Made by a program: the position numbers and the translations under genes. 64,000 nt of DNA from Halomonas binhaiensis (GTDB lineage: Bacteria > Pseudomonadota > Gammaproteobacteria > Pseudomonadales > Halomonadaceae): contig NZ_CP038437.2 of NCBI RefSeq assembly GCF_008329985.2, positions 3,038,001 to 3,102,000 of the forward strand, in the 5' to 3' direction. The first letter of the stretch is position 1; each line of letters opens with the position of its first letter. The notes beneath the pieces are model-generated. The model ran no database searches, was not told the DNA's origin, and saw only the letters and a list, made by a program, of their open reading frames with translations. Of this stretch, positions 1-9,700 are shown in pieces.

Positions 1-115
1 TTCGTTGGATTGATCAAAGATTCAGATCCATGCTGTCACCCAGAGGTCGCGACCCTCCCCCTTCAACCCGATTCGCACCGGCCGCATGCAGCGGTTGTGT
101 GCAGGGAGGTATCAG

Positions 116-538
116 ATGAATCAGCACGATCCACTTGCTCATGCCCAGTTTGACAAGGACGCCCCAACATCACCGCCGGAAAGGCTGGACTACTACATGC
201 CTGCCACACCGCCGCTGGGGCTGGTCCATGCGCTCGAATACTGGTGGTGGACCTATCGCCGCCGTCGGCATTTCCGCCGCAGTGTGCGGCCACTGCTGGA
301 GTATGACGATGCACTGCTGGCAGACATGGGACTCCGACATGGTGACCTGGTGTGGGCACTACGTCTCCCGCTCAAGGAAGATGCATTGAGTGCCCTATCG
401 GCATGTCGACTCCAGGGAATGGAGACTGCAGATAGACTGCAGATAGTGAAGAGGAAGGCTGCAGTGCCGAATACAGCAGAGGAGAAAGCATCAGCGAAGC
501 ATGCGGCATCAAGGAGTGTCATGCGATGCTATCGGTGA
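116..538 (+). CDS. DUF1127 (YjiS-like) domain protein
   Basis: This is a 140-residue protein of unknown function. Residues 47-80 carry the arginine-rich DUF1127 signature: a run of basic residues, then RPLLEYDDALLADMGL and RHGDLVW. Members are usually small basic proteins of 50-100 residues, some linked to phosphate or stress responses and to RNA binding. Here the domain is flanked by about 45 N-terminal residues and a 55-residue tail rich in Ala, Lys and Glu. The ATG at 116 was chosen over the upstream ATG at 86 because a strong Shine-Dalgarno (AGGGAGG) lies just before it. It stands alone, convergent with the LysR gene. The family is clear; the role is not. Confidence 0.75.
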   Translation: MNQHDPLAHAQFDKDAPTSPPERLDYYMPATPPLGLVHALEYWWWTYRRRRHFRRSVRPLLEYDDALLADMGLRHGDLVWALRLPLKEDALSALSACRLQGMETADRLQIVKRKAAVPNTAEEKASAKHAASRSVMRCYR

Positions 539-563
539 AATGATTGGCCAATGCAAAGTGCTC

Positions 564-1478
564 TCAATCAGATTTGAGGGCACTTTGCAGCATCGGTGCC
601 TGCTGTTGCAGATGACGCCATAGCTGGTTCAAGACAGGCCCATGCGGTCTATCCCTCCGTCTTGCTGCCACCAGTTCCTCTATGCTGCCTGGCAAACAGT
701 CGCTGGCGATCGAGCGCAATCGGCCATCATGCAATTCCTCTTCAATCAGAAAACGTGGCATATGTCCCCACCCTAGGCCCTGCAGAATAAAGTCCTTTTT
801 CATCAACTGATCGGCTACCGTGCACTGGTGGGCATCCGCCAGCATGAAGTAATCCGATGATGGCGTATGGCGTGCCGTATCACGCATGATGCACTGGGTG
901 TAATCACGCATATGTTCAGGCTCGAGCACTCTTGGAGCCCCTGCTGGCAACAAGCTATCAGCGATCACCGGAATAAATGGCACCTTGCACAGATCAATCC
1001 ATTCGATCCGTGGATCTCGTTTATCGACACGATGCAGAATCAGGTCAGCATCGCCATCGAGCAATCGCTCCCAAGGGCCGGTGACAGCCTCGAAATGCAA
1101 ATGCAATCGAGTATCAGGGTGACAGGCGAAGAACCTACCCAGCAGGCCGAGCATCTCCGCACGCGGACAGAAATCACCGATCACCACATGCAGTTCACTT
1201 TCCGCCCCCATGGCCAGTTGCTCGGCGTGAGTACGCAGGCCCTCCATTTCACGTAGCAGCGCATGAGCCCGGCGATGAAATGAACGCCCCGCTTCGGTCG
1301 GGCGTACCCGATAGCCACTACGGTCCAGCAAGCCAAGACCAAGCTGCTGTTCCAGCTTGGCAACGGCAGCAAATACCGCAGGATGTGAGCGATTCAGTTC
1401 CAGGGCAGCTGCCTGGAAACCACCGCCACGTATCACGGCATCAAAGCACTGCAACTCATGCAAGGTGAAATGGCTCAT
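564..1478 (-). CDS. LysR-family transcriptional regulator
   Basis: The protein has 304 residues, the usual length of the family. Residues 1-65 form the winged helix-turn-helix (LHELQCFDAVIRGGGFQAAA, then HPAVFAAVAKLEQQLG), and the rest is a periplasmic-binding-protein-like effector domain. It is divergent from the enol-lactonase-like hydrolase gene starting at 1674, with 195 bp between the two starts. By the usual logic of the family it may control that gene and itself in response to an aromatic or related metabolite. The effector is unknown. Confidence 0.85.
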   Translation of the reverse strand: MSHFTLHELQCFDAVIRGGGFQAAALELNRSHPAVFAAVAKLEQQLGLGLLDRSGYRVRPTEAGRSFHRRAHALLREMEGLRTHAEQLAMGAESELHVVIGDFCPRAEMLGLLGRFFACHPDTRLHLHFEAVTGPWERLLDGDADLILHRVDKRDPRIEWIDLCKVPFIPVIADSLLPAGAPRVLEPEHMRDYTQCIMRDTARHTPSSDYFMLADAHQCTVADQLMKKDFILQGLGWGHMPRFLIEEELHDGRLRSIASDCLPGSIEELVAARRRDRPHGPVLNQLWRHLQQQAPMLQSALKSD

Positions 1479-1673
1479 GTCGGCTTCACTCTGCCTCTCT
1501 CCCCAATTTGACCATCTCTGTCAGCTATACCTACAGAGTTATTAGATTCTTTGTAATATCAGTTGAAAGCATTCGCAACTAGGATTCATGGCACTGGCCG
1601 ATGGGAATGCCCAGGCGCACAGATGATGCGCCCGGGTAACCCAGAAACTGATCCTGTTGAGGAGATGACTTTC

Positions 1674-2531
1674 ATGAACACACGCACTTTCATTACCACC
1701 GGTGACGGCGCCCGCATCCATTACCGCTTCGATGGCGAAGGCGACAAGCCGATATTGCTCCTGTCCAACTCCATCGCCACCACCTTGCAGATGTGGGATG
1801 CCCAGGTTCAGGAACTGACAAGACATTTTCAGGTACTGCGTTATGACACCCGCGGACACGGAGCCTCCAGCGTTCCCGCTGGCCCCTACTCGCTCGATCG
1901 CTTCGGCCGCGACGTCATCGAGCTGCTCGATGCCCTGAACATCGAGCGCGTGCACTTTCTGGGCCTGTCACTCGGCGGAATCATCGGTCAGTGGCTGGGA
2001 GTCCATGCACCTGATCGGATAGATCGCCTGATCCTGAGTAACACTTCGCCTTACCTCGGCCCCTCCGAGCAATGGGACCAACTGGTCACTTGTGCACAGC
2101 AAGCTTCCGACATGTCGGAATTCGCCAACATGTTCCTCAACAACTGGTTTCCGGCGCATATGCTGGAGGCTCAGCCCCCTGTAATAGAAGACTTCCGCCG
2201 CATGGTGCTGAGCACAGACCCACAGGGCTTGGCAGGGGCGTATGCGGCCATTCGCGATTTGGATCTTCGCCGAACCATTGCGCTTGTCGAGCGCCCGACA
2301 TTGGTGATTGCCGGCCAGTACGACAACGTGACGGCCCTTGCTCATGGAGAGCAGATTGCCGCGACAATTCCCGGCTCGACACTGCAAGTCTTGCCTTCGG
2401 TACATCTGCCAAACATCGAGTTTCCCATCGAGTTCATGCACACCGTGCTCACGTTCCTGCAGGCCAGCGACGAGCATGACTCAGACATGAAAACGGAACG
2501 CAGCGAAACCGCAATGAGTCGTGGTTTTTAG
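1674..2531 (+). CDS. Alpha/beta hydrolase, 3-oxoadipate enol-lactonase-like
   Basis: This 285-residue protein has an alpha/beta-hydrolase fold with nucleophile elbow GLSLGG (Ser99) and the late His in VHLPNIEFP, which resembles the HLSNVE motif of 3-oxoadipate enol-lactonases (PcaD). PcaD opens 3-oxoadipate enol-lactone in the beta-ketoadipate pathway of aromatic catabolism. No other pca gene is nearby, so the substrate could be another lactone or ester. The start at 1674 is preferred because GAGGAG lies 9 bases upstream; the ATG at 1665 touches that site. A C-terminal extension of about 20 polar residues follows the last strand. The neighbouring divergent LysR gene is the likely regulator. 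Confidence 0.75.
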   Translation: MNTRTFITTGDGARIHYRFDGEGDKPILLLSNSIATTLQMWDAQVQELTRHFQVLRYDTRGHGASSVPAGPYSLDRFGRDVIELLDALNIERVHFLGLSLGGIIGQWLGVHAPDRIDRLILSNTSPYLGPSEQWDQLVTCAQQASDMSEFANMFLNNWFPAHMLEAQPPVIEDFRRMVLSTDPQGLAGAYAAIRDLDLRRTIALVERPTLVIAGQYDNVTALAHGEQIAATIPGSTLQVLPSVHLPNIEFPIEFMHTVLTFLQASDEHDSDMKTERSETAMSRGF

Positions 2532-2554
2532 ATTATCCGTCAGTTCTTTTCTAT

Positions 2555-2580
2555 TCGCGGCGGTGTATCTCGCCGCGATT
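2555..2580 (+). terminator. Possible terminator after the enol-lactonase-like gene
   Basis: An 8-bp perfect stem (TCGCGGCG / CGCCGCGA) with an 8-base loop lies 24 bases after the stop codon. It is followed only by TT, so termination may be weak. Confidence 0.4.
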
Positions 2581-2646
2581 CGTGCAGGCGATTAGGGTGG
2601 CAAGGCAGTACTGACAATAACCTCATAACGTACGACAAGGATCATA

Positions 2647-3882
2647 ATGAAACTGACCCCCACCCTGATGGCAGCGGCAATTGCCGCTGCCCTGGCAGGC
2701 CCCGTGCAAGCCGCACCGTTACTGAGCACCGACATCATCAAAGTGGGTGATGCTGAACACATCGAGGCCAATGCCTGGGTCGAAATCAATCAGGCTGCCT
2801 TCGAAGACAACATCCGCAAGGTTCAGGAGCTGCTCGGCGGAGAATCGGACATGTGTGCCATCATGAAGGCCGATGCCTATGGTCATGGCATTTCCAATCT
2901 CATGCCGTCGATCATCGCCATGGGCGTTCCCTGTGTTGGTGTCGCCAGTAACGAAGATGCCCGGGCAGTACGAGCCAGCGGCTTCGAGGGACGCTTGATG
3001 CGGGTGCGAAGCGCGACACCAGAAGAGATTCAAGGCGCCTTCGATTACCAGATGGAAGAGCTGTTTGGCGATCTCAGTGCAGCACAAGAGGCAGCCGACC
3101 TGGCCGCGGAAGCGGGCATCACGCTGCGCTATCATCTGGGGCTCAATGCCGGTGGCATGGGACGTAATGGCCTGGCGCTGGATACCGAATCAGGACGCGA
3201 GGAAGCCTTGGCCCTGGTCGACCTCCCCCATCTAGAGCTAGCGGGCATCATGACCCATTTTGCCTTCGAGGACGCCGATTGGGTTCGCCAGGGATTGGCA
3301 CGTTTCGAGGAACAGAGCGACTGGCTGATCAACAAGGCCAACCTGGATCGTGACGCCCTGACCCTGCATACCGCCAACTCTTTCACCACCATGGAAGTTC
3401 CAGAGGCTCGCCTCGACATGGTGCGTCCAGGCGGTTTGCTGTATGGCGACTTGCCACACTACCCCCAGTTTCACCCGGTCATGTCCTTCAAGACTCGAGT
3501 GGCTTCAGTCAACGACTATCCTGCCGGTAGTGGCGTAGGCTATGACAATATCCACACGCTGGAACGCGACAGCGTTCTGGCCAACCTTCCCGTGGGCTAT
3601 TCCGATGGCTATCGTCGGGTGTTCAGCGATAAAGCCCATGTGCTGATCCATGGTGAACGAGTGCCCATATTAGGACGGGTTTCCATGAACACCATCATGG
3701 TAGATGTCACCGACCTGCCTGGTGTAGAGGCCGGGGATGAAGTGGTGCTCTATGGCGTCCAGGACAAAGGACACATATCCATCGCCGAACTGGAGGAACT
3801 CAACGGTTCACTGCTGGCGGATGTCTATACCATGTGGGGCAACTCCAATCCCAAGGTTCTCAACCCTACCGAGCCTGACTGA
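2647..3882 (+). CDS. bsr: Broad-specificity amino-acid racemase, periplasmic (alanine racemase fold)
   Basis: The 411-residue protein has a fold-type III PLP racemase barrel preceded by a signal peptide (MKLTPTLMAAAIAAALAGPVQA; cleavage predicted near residue 22). The PLP lysine is K74 in IMKADAYGHG and the second catalytic base is Y299 in GSGVGYDN; PVGYSDGYRR and RVSMNTIMVDV are further family motifs. Cytosolic Alr is shorter (about 360 residues) and has no signal, whereas exported Bsr enzymes of Pseudomonas and Vibrio look like this one and racemise Lys, Arg, Ala, Ser and others. It probably makes D-amino acids in the periplasm for wall editing or signalling. AAGGAT precedes the ATG, and a terminator follows at 3913. 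Confidence 0.85.
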   Translation: MKLTPTLMAAAIAAALAGPVQAAPLLSTDIIKVGDAEHIEANAWVEINQAAFEDNIRKVQELLGGESDMCAIMKADAYGHGISNLMPSIIAMGVPCVGVASNEDARAVRASGFEGRLMRVRSATPEEIQGAFDYQMEELFGDLSAAQEAADLAAEAGITLRYHLGLNAGGMGRNGLALDTESGREEALALVDLPHLELAGIMTHFAFEDADWVRQGLARFEEQSDWLINKANLDRDALTLHTANSFTTMEVPEARLDMVRPGGLLYGDLPHYPQFHPVMSFKTRVASVNDYPAGSGVGYDNIHTLERDSVLANLPVGYSDGYRRVFSDKAHVLIHGERVPILGRVSMNTIMVDVTDLPGVEAGDEVVLYGVQDKGHISIAELEELNGSLLADVYTMWGNSNPKVLNPTEPD

Positions 3883-3912
3883 GAGGTTTGGTTTTCATCC
3901 TCCCTCAATCAA

Positions 3913-3937
3913 GACGCCGCCCTCGGGCGGCGTCTTT
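3913..3937 (+). terminator. Rho-independent terminator after the racemase gene
   Basis: A 10-bp perfect stem (GACGCCGCCC / GGGCGGCGTC) with a two-base centre is followed by TTTCC, 30 bases after the racemase stop. Confidence 0.7.
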
Positions 3938-3991
3938 CCATTTCACGGATGTGTCCCAGGGATCTTCTTCATCCAGGACACCCGTAAAGGG

Positions 3992-5026
3992 TCAATACAG
4001 CACATCAGGGGGCGGTTCAAGGCTGGATTGAAAGGTTTCGATGGCACTTTCGGCTTCTTCTATCGCGTCGAAACGAGCGATGTGGAACAACGCTTCACCT
4101 TCATTGGCCAGCGGCAGGCGGCTCATGCCGATCACAATGCCATCGGCCATGGAAAGTACCTCTCCCTCCGCGTTACCAAATGGGCCCGTTACCACTCCCA
4201 GGCGCTCGCCTTTGGACACTCGAGCTCCAAGGCGGACGTGGGGCCGAAGAATGCCATCGATGGGCGCCCTGGCCCAGCTCGACCCATTGGCGATTTCTGC
4301 CGGTGCAGGCGGACGGCGGCGCTGTTCACCGCTGAGCATGCCAAGGCGCCGCATGACCCGCAGTACTCCCCGCACCCCCGCAGTGATGGCCCACTCATCG
4401 AAGCGCAGGGCCTCTCCCGCCTCATAGGTCAACACTGGAATGCCCTTTCCCTGAGCATAATGACGCAGACTGCCCTCACGCAGTTCAGCGTTGAGAATGA
4501 TCGGAGCACCAAAGGCATCTGCCATGCGCCGTGTCTCATCTCCCGCCCCGTTCAACTGTGCTCGAATCTGCGGCAGATTGGTGCGGTGAATCGCACCTGT
4601 ATGCAGATCAATGATATGGCTGGCATGATCGACGATCTGCTCTCGGAACAACGAGGCAATACGTCCCCCCAGAGATCCTGATTCACTACCTGGGAAGCAA
4701 CGGTTAAGGTCGCGGCGGTCCGGTAGATAACGGCTGTGCTGCACAAAACCGAAGACGTTAACGATAGGCACCGCGATCAAGGTACCTTTCAGGCGATTGA
4801 TCTGCCGGGAACGCAACAGGCGTCGAACGATTTCGACCCCATTGATTTCATCTCCGTGAATCGCACTACATACCAGCAGCGTCGGCCCATGTTGGCGGCC
4901 ATGGACCACTTCCACGGGAATATCCAGCGGAGCATGGGTGTAAAGCTTGGCGACAGGAACGTCGATTTGAATACGACTACCGGGAGCCACACGTATCCCG
5001 GCCAATTCAAAGGGAGCACGAGCCAT
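3992..5026 (-). CDS. Succinylglutamate desuccinylase/aspartoacylase-family zinc hydrolase
   Basis: The 344-residue protein belongs to the AstE/ASPA branch of the M14 metallopeptidases. The zinc ligands are H57 and E60 in AIHGDEING and H142 in IIDLHTG; the substrate-binding region is DRRDLNRCFPG and a likely catalytic Glu is in LTYEAGEALRF. A C-terminal beta-barrel (about residues 250-344) with a biotinyl/lipoyl-like hammerhead follows. Such proteins deacylate N-acyl amino acids, but the substrate cannot be read from sequence and no ast genes are nearby. It is divergent from the AcrR-type repressor gene across a 197-bp gap. Confidence 0.75.
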   Translation of the reverse strand: MARAPFELAGIRVAPGSRIQIDVPVAKLYTHAPLDIPVEVVHGRQHGPTLLVCSAIHGDEINGVEIVRRLLRSRQINRLKGTLIAVPIVNVFGFVQHSRYLPDRRDLNRCFPGSESGSLGGRIASLFREQIVDHASHIIDLHTGAIHRTNLPQIRAQLNGAGDETRRMADAFGAPIILNAELREGSLRHYAQGKGIPVLTYEAGEALRFDEWAITAGVRGVLRVMRRLGMLSGEQRRRPPAPAEIANGSSWARAPIDGILRPHVRLGARVSKGERLGVVTGPFGNAEGEVLSMADGIVIGMSRLPLANEGEALFHIARFDAIEEAESAIETFQSSLEPPPDVLY

Positions 5027-5176
5027 GGGTCTTCCTTAATTTCACGGCTTCCGGTGGTCGGCATGACCTCGGTCAAAGATCCTTATACCGTGATACAACA
5101 GAGATGTCGTTGGTGGCGCCCGCTAGACTCAAGCAGGCTTAGGCCTTCTTTAACCTTCTGCGCCCCGCAGCATAAT

Positions 5177-5195
5177 TAGGTAGAATACAGACCTA
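5177..5195. promoter_or_regulatory. Possible autoregulatory operator of the TetR/AcrR gene
   Basis: The inverted repeat TAGGT-N9-ACCTA overlaps a plausible -10 hexamer (TAGAAT, 5181-5186), 29 bases before the repressor start. I see no good -35. The site is a candidate by position only. Confidence 0.3.
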
Positions 5196-5223
5196 CGTCA
5201 ACCACAAGAGATTTCACCCAACG

Positions 5224-5847
5224 ATGGCGCGTCGCACCAAGGCTGAAGCCGCTGAAACCAAGGAAGCACTACTGGATGCTGCTGAACAAGTGTTTCTTGA
5301 AGTAGGGGTAACACGCGCATCTCTGGAGCAGATTTCACGCTGTGCCGGCCTGACCCGGGGCGCGCTCTATTGGCATTTCCGTAACAAGGAAGACCTGTTC
5401 CGGGCGATGATAAACCGTGTCAGCATTCCTTTTCAGGAACTGATCTCGGGACTTGACGACCCAACCCTGGCCGACCGGCCATTGGACGCCATTCGCCTGG
5501 CCTGCCATGCAGGTGCTCGTCAGCTCGACACGCCTCGTCATCGGCGTGTGCATGGAATTCTATTGCATCACTGTGAACGCACATCAAGCTTCGACCCAAT
5601 GTCCATCAAGGATGAGTTCGTCTGCGAGACACATCACACCTTGCTGCAGCACTTCCGCGAGGCATACAGCAAGGGCCAGTTGCGGGAGGACCTCACCCCA
5701 GAACTGGCCACTGACATCTTCCATTATTCACTCAGCGGCATGTTCTGGGAGTGGTTGCGTGCACCAGAGGCCTTTTCCCTGAGCCAACGTGGCCCTGTGC
5801 TGATTGATAAGCTGATCGATATGATGCGTCGCTCATCACCTCAGTGA
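5224..5847 (+). CDS. TetR-family repressor of the AcrR/TtgR type
   Basis: This 207-residue protein begins MARRTKAEAAETKEALLDAA, close to the N terminus of enterobacterial AcrR and Pseudomonas TtgR. The TetR helix-turn-helix spans about residues 26-56 (TRASLEQISRCAGLTRGALY, then WHFRNKEDLF); the C-terminal ligand domain is of the usual length. AcrR-type proteins repress RND efflux operons until a drug-like ligand binds. The RND operon lies 1 kb away on the other strand, and an AcrR-like operator sits in front of its tolC gene, so it probably controls that operon. The 3' end overlaps the convergent membrane-protein gene by 7 bp. Confidence 0.8.
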   Translation: MARRTKAEAAETKEALLDAAEQVFLEVGVTRASLEQISRCAGLTRGALYWHFRNKEDLFRAMINRVSIPFQELISGLDDPTLADRPLDAIRLACHAGARQLDTPRHRRVHGILLHHCERTSSFDPMSIKDEFVCETHHTLLQHFREAYSKGQLREDLTPELATDIFHYSLSGMFWEWLRAPEAFSLSQRGPVLIDKLIDMMRRSSPQ

Positions 5848-6587
5848 TGAGCGTGGTTATGATGGGAATGGTTGTGATGGTGGGAGTGCTCTGTTCCATG
5901 GCCATTGGAGTGATGCTGTTCCGGCTCATGACGTTCGATCAGATGCAGTCTCACCAGCCGTGTCCGCGCATCCAGAAAGTCCTGCTCGGCAACGGAGCGA
6001 TAACGATCTTCATCGGCCAGATACTTGACCAGCACACGCACCTCGCCTTCCTTGGGCATGCATCCAGGCTTGCCATGCAGGCAGACCTCGCGAGAACCAT
6101 CTGAGCACAGCACCGCACGGCAACAGCCTGCGGCATCGACATAGCCCACAACCTGAACCCGCTCCCCCAGCAGACAGCGCTGATTGACAGCAGGATTGTG
6201 GCGAAACTTGCGCAACAATCTGCGACAGGCTCGTGCAGCCAGCGGCGCAGATACCGCTAGTGCCGCCCACAGCACAACCAGCCCCAACGGAATGATGACG
6301 ACCTTCAGATCGAACCAGCGCAGAACCAGCAGCTCGGCGAGCAATGTGAAGGCTCCGGCAAAAACAAACAGGACCGTCAGCGCAACGGACACCGGGATAC
6401 CCGCAAAACCCAGCGACACCATGGTGCTGGCCAGATTGTCATTACGTAGGCTGTCGTGCTCGAACAATTGCAGTGGCGCAATATGCACCGCCACCAATAG
6501 CCAGTAAAGCGCAATTACAGGAAGTAGCAGCGTGAAGAAGATCAGCGGATAACTGAGAGCAACGTCAACAATCACACTCATGTCCAT
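5841..6587 (-). CDS. NfeD/YqiJ-like inner-membrane protein with His-rich tail
   Basis: The protein has 248 residues. About three hydrophobic segments (roughly residues 5-35, 58-85 and 90-115) are followed by a soluble beta-rich region (about 125-195) that resembles an OB-fold of the NfeD/YqiJ type. The last 25 residues are strikingly His-rich (HSHHHNHSHHNHAHH), a likely metal-binding tail. YqiJ/NfeD proteins are membrane scaffolds often paired with flotillin, but no flotillin gene is present here. The ATG at 6587 is chosen because GGGGAG lies 6 bases upstream. It lies between the efflux operon and the convergent repressor gene. The family assignment is tentative. Confidence 0.55.
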   Translation of the reverse strand: MDMSVIVDVALSYPLIFFTLLLPVIALYWLLVAVHIAPLQLFEHDSLRNDNLASTMVSLGFAGIPVSVALTVLFVFAGAFTLLAELLVLRWFDLKVVIIPLGLVVLWAALAVSAPLAARACRRLLRKFRHNPAVNQRCLLGERVQVVGYVDAAGCCRAVLCSDGSREVCLHGKPGCMPKEGEVRVLVKYLADEDRYRSVAEQDFLDARTRLVRLHLIERHEPEQHHSNGHGTEHSHHHNHSHHNHAHH

Positions 6588-6724
6588 GGTCATCTCCCCC
6601 CAGTTTGACGGTTTGCCTGTCTGTCTTCAGGTTTCCCCTACTCTTTCAGAATAGTCCCCCAGGCACTCAATCAGCCATGTCTAATTGAAAAAATTTCCTT
6701 TTCCAACAACATGTTGCATCGCAC

Positions 6725-6759
6725 AAAAAAACGAACACCGCCAATTGGCGGTGTTCGTT
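6725..6759 (-). terminator. Terminator of the tolC-acrA-acrB operon
   Basis: A 13-bp perfect stem (AACGAACACCGCC / GGCGGTGTTCGTT, 6730-6759) with an AATT loop is followed on the minus strand by a run of T. It lies 40 bases past the acrB stop and separates the operon from the His-tailed membrane-protein gene. Confidence 0.85.
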
Positions 6760-6798
6760 CAGTCATTTGCTTCTAACGCTATTACCTGCAGAAGCGGA

Positions 6799-9700
6799 TT
6801 AGGACTTGGGCGACTCCAGGACCGGAGCCTCGTCATTCTTGTCGCCTTTGTCTTCCTCGCTGTCCTTGTTGCCGAACAGCTTATGGGAAACTGTAGCGAT
6901 CATGGCATAGAACGACGGAACGAAGCAGCTCCCCAGAACAGCAACTGATGCCATGCCCATGGCGACTGTCGTACCGATGTGGTGACTGCTGGTGTCACTG
7001 GCACCTGTCGCTATCGCCAGCGGCAAGGTACCAAAGATGAATGCCATGGAGGTCATCACGATCGGACGGAAACGCAGGTGCGCCGCCGTTTCAGCCGCCT
7101 CACGGATGGTCTTGCCCATTTCCTTGCGCTGAAGCTCAGCGAACTCAACGATCAGAATGGCATTCTTCGCTGCCAACCCGATGACCACCAGCACCCCGAT
7201 CTGCACATAGACACTGGTATCCAGACCTCGCATGGCGATCCCCGTAATACCACCAAGGAAGGCAAAGGGTGTCGCGGTAAGTACCGCCAGAGGCAGTGAC
7301 CAGCTTTCATACTGGGCAGCCAGGATCAGGAACACCATGATCAGACCAAAGACGATGGCAATAGTGCCAGCATTACCCTGGGAGCTTTCCTGATAGGCCG
7401 TACCGGTCCAGCCCATGCCCCATTCCGACCCCAGCGTGTCCTCCACGATGCGGTCCATGGCCTGGATAGCCTGGGTCGACGAGTAGCCCGGAGCGGGTCC
7501 ACCCTGGAACTGCGCTGCCGCATATACGCCAAAGCGAGTCACGACTGACGGAGCAGCCTGACGCTTGAGCGTCACGAACTCGGACAGCGGGATACGCTCG
7601 CCATTGCCACCGCGGACATAAACGCTGTTGATGTCCTCAGGCGTGTCGCGATACTCCGCCTCATTCTGCAGATACACCTGGAAGTTACGGTTCTGATAAC
7701 TGAAGAAGTTGACGAAACCGTTACCAAAGGTGTTCGACAGAGTCGCATTGAGGTCGGTCAACGAGACACCATAGCTCAGCGCCTTCTGTTGATCGATCTC
7801 AGCTCGATAAGACGGCACATTGACGCTGAAGGTAGAGAACACCTGGTTCAGCTCGGGATCGGCGTTGGCTTTCTGCATCACCTTGAGCGAGGCCATGTAG
7901 ATCTCTTCCGGCGTGGCCCCGCCATAAGACTGCAGGTAGCCTTCAAAACCACCTGTGGTCGACAGACCAATGATCGGGGGCATGTTGAAGGCCAGCGTCG
8001 TACCGCCATCCACTTCCGCCCCGATCTGCATCACTCGGCCGATCAGGTCATAGGCTGAGGTGGTTCGCTCCGCCCAAGGCTCCATATTGATGAAGATGAC
8101 CCCCCGGGCAGTGTTCACCGAACCTGTGAGCATGTCGTAGCCTGCGATGGCCGAAGAATATTGCACGCCTGGGAATTCTTCGATCTTCTCACTGACCTTG
8201 CGCATGTACTCATTGGTTCGGGCCAAGGAAGCGGAGTCCGGAAGCTGTACCGCAGCGATGACAATCCCCTGGTCAGTTTCAGGCACCAGCGTCGACGGTG
8301 TATGGCTATACAGCCACCAGGAGCCAACGCCGACCAGCGCCACCAGCACCAGCGTCAACCACCATGCCCTGATCAGCAATCTCACCACGACCATGAACAC
8401 ATGGGTACAGCCAGCAAAGAAGCGGTCGAACAAACGCAGTGGCGTGCGCAGCGCACGCATGACCGCCGACTCTTTCTGATGCAGGTCGTGCTTGATGAAG
8501 ATCGCCGACAAGGCCGGAGTGAAGGTCAGTGCCATCAGCGCCGAGAATGCCACCGAGATGGCAATGGTCAAGGCGAACTGCTGATAGATCTGCCCGGTGA
8601 AGCCGCCCAGGAAGGCCACTGGAACAAAGATGGCAGCCATGATCAACGATGTTGCGATGACCGGGCCACCAACTTCCTTCATGGCCTGAATGGTGGCCTG
8701 CCGGACAGTAACATCTTCATCTTCCGAAAGTACTCGTTCGACGTTTTCCACCACGAGAATGGCGTCATCGACCACGATACCTATCGATAGCACCAAGGCG
8801 AACAGAGTCAACAGATTGATGGAGAAACCAAAGGCATAGAAACCCGCAAAGGTAGCCAGCACCGAGACCGGTACCACCGACATGGCGATTACCGTGAAAC
8901 GCCAGTTCTGCAGGAAGATGAATAGAATGACACCCACAATCAGGAACGCTTCAATGAAGGTATGCAGTACTGTCTCTACCGATGCGTCGATGAACAGCGT
9001 GGTGTCATAAGGCGTCACGAACTCCAGGCCCGGCGGGAAGCGTCCTTGAAGCTCTTCCATCTTGGCCTTGACCAGGTCTGCGGTTTCCAGAGCATTGGCC
9101 CCGGGCTGCTGGTTGATGATGATGGGCGCCATGGTGGCCCCATTCAAGCGTGCATCAACCCCATAGGACGATGCACCCAGCTCGATACGTGCCACATCCT
9201 TGAGCCGCAACGCCGAGCCATCCGGATTGGTACGCAGCAGAATGTCACGGAACTCATCGGCACTGGCCAGACGGCCACCAGCAGTGATGGTGTAGGTGAA
9301 CGCACGTGGATTATCGATCGGCGTGGACGCCAGGCTACCTGCCGGTACCTCGGTGTTCTGGGAACGGATAGCCGTCGCCACTTCACTGGGCGTCAGGTCA
9401 TACTCGGCCAGCTTGTTCGGGTCCATCCAGATACGCATGGCAAACTCGCCACCACCAAGCACCTCGGCCTCACCGACACCAGGCAACTGGCGCAGTTCAT
9501 CGAGGATATTCAGGGTCGCGTAGTTCTGCATGTAGATGTTGTCGTAGTCCCCCTGAGGAGAAATCAACGCCACCAGCATCAGGATGGAGCTGGAACTCAA
9601 CTCCACGGTCACACCCTGCTGTTGCACCGCTTCCGGCAACTGCGACAGGGCGCCCTGCACCTTGTTGTTGACGTTGATGGTATTGATATCGCCATCGGTT

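Noticed and set aside
3737..4681. A 314-codon plus-strand frame after the racemase gene
   Set aside because: It overlaps the racemase end, crosses a terminator and runs antisense to a clear zinc hydrolase.
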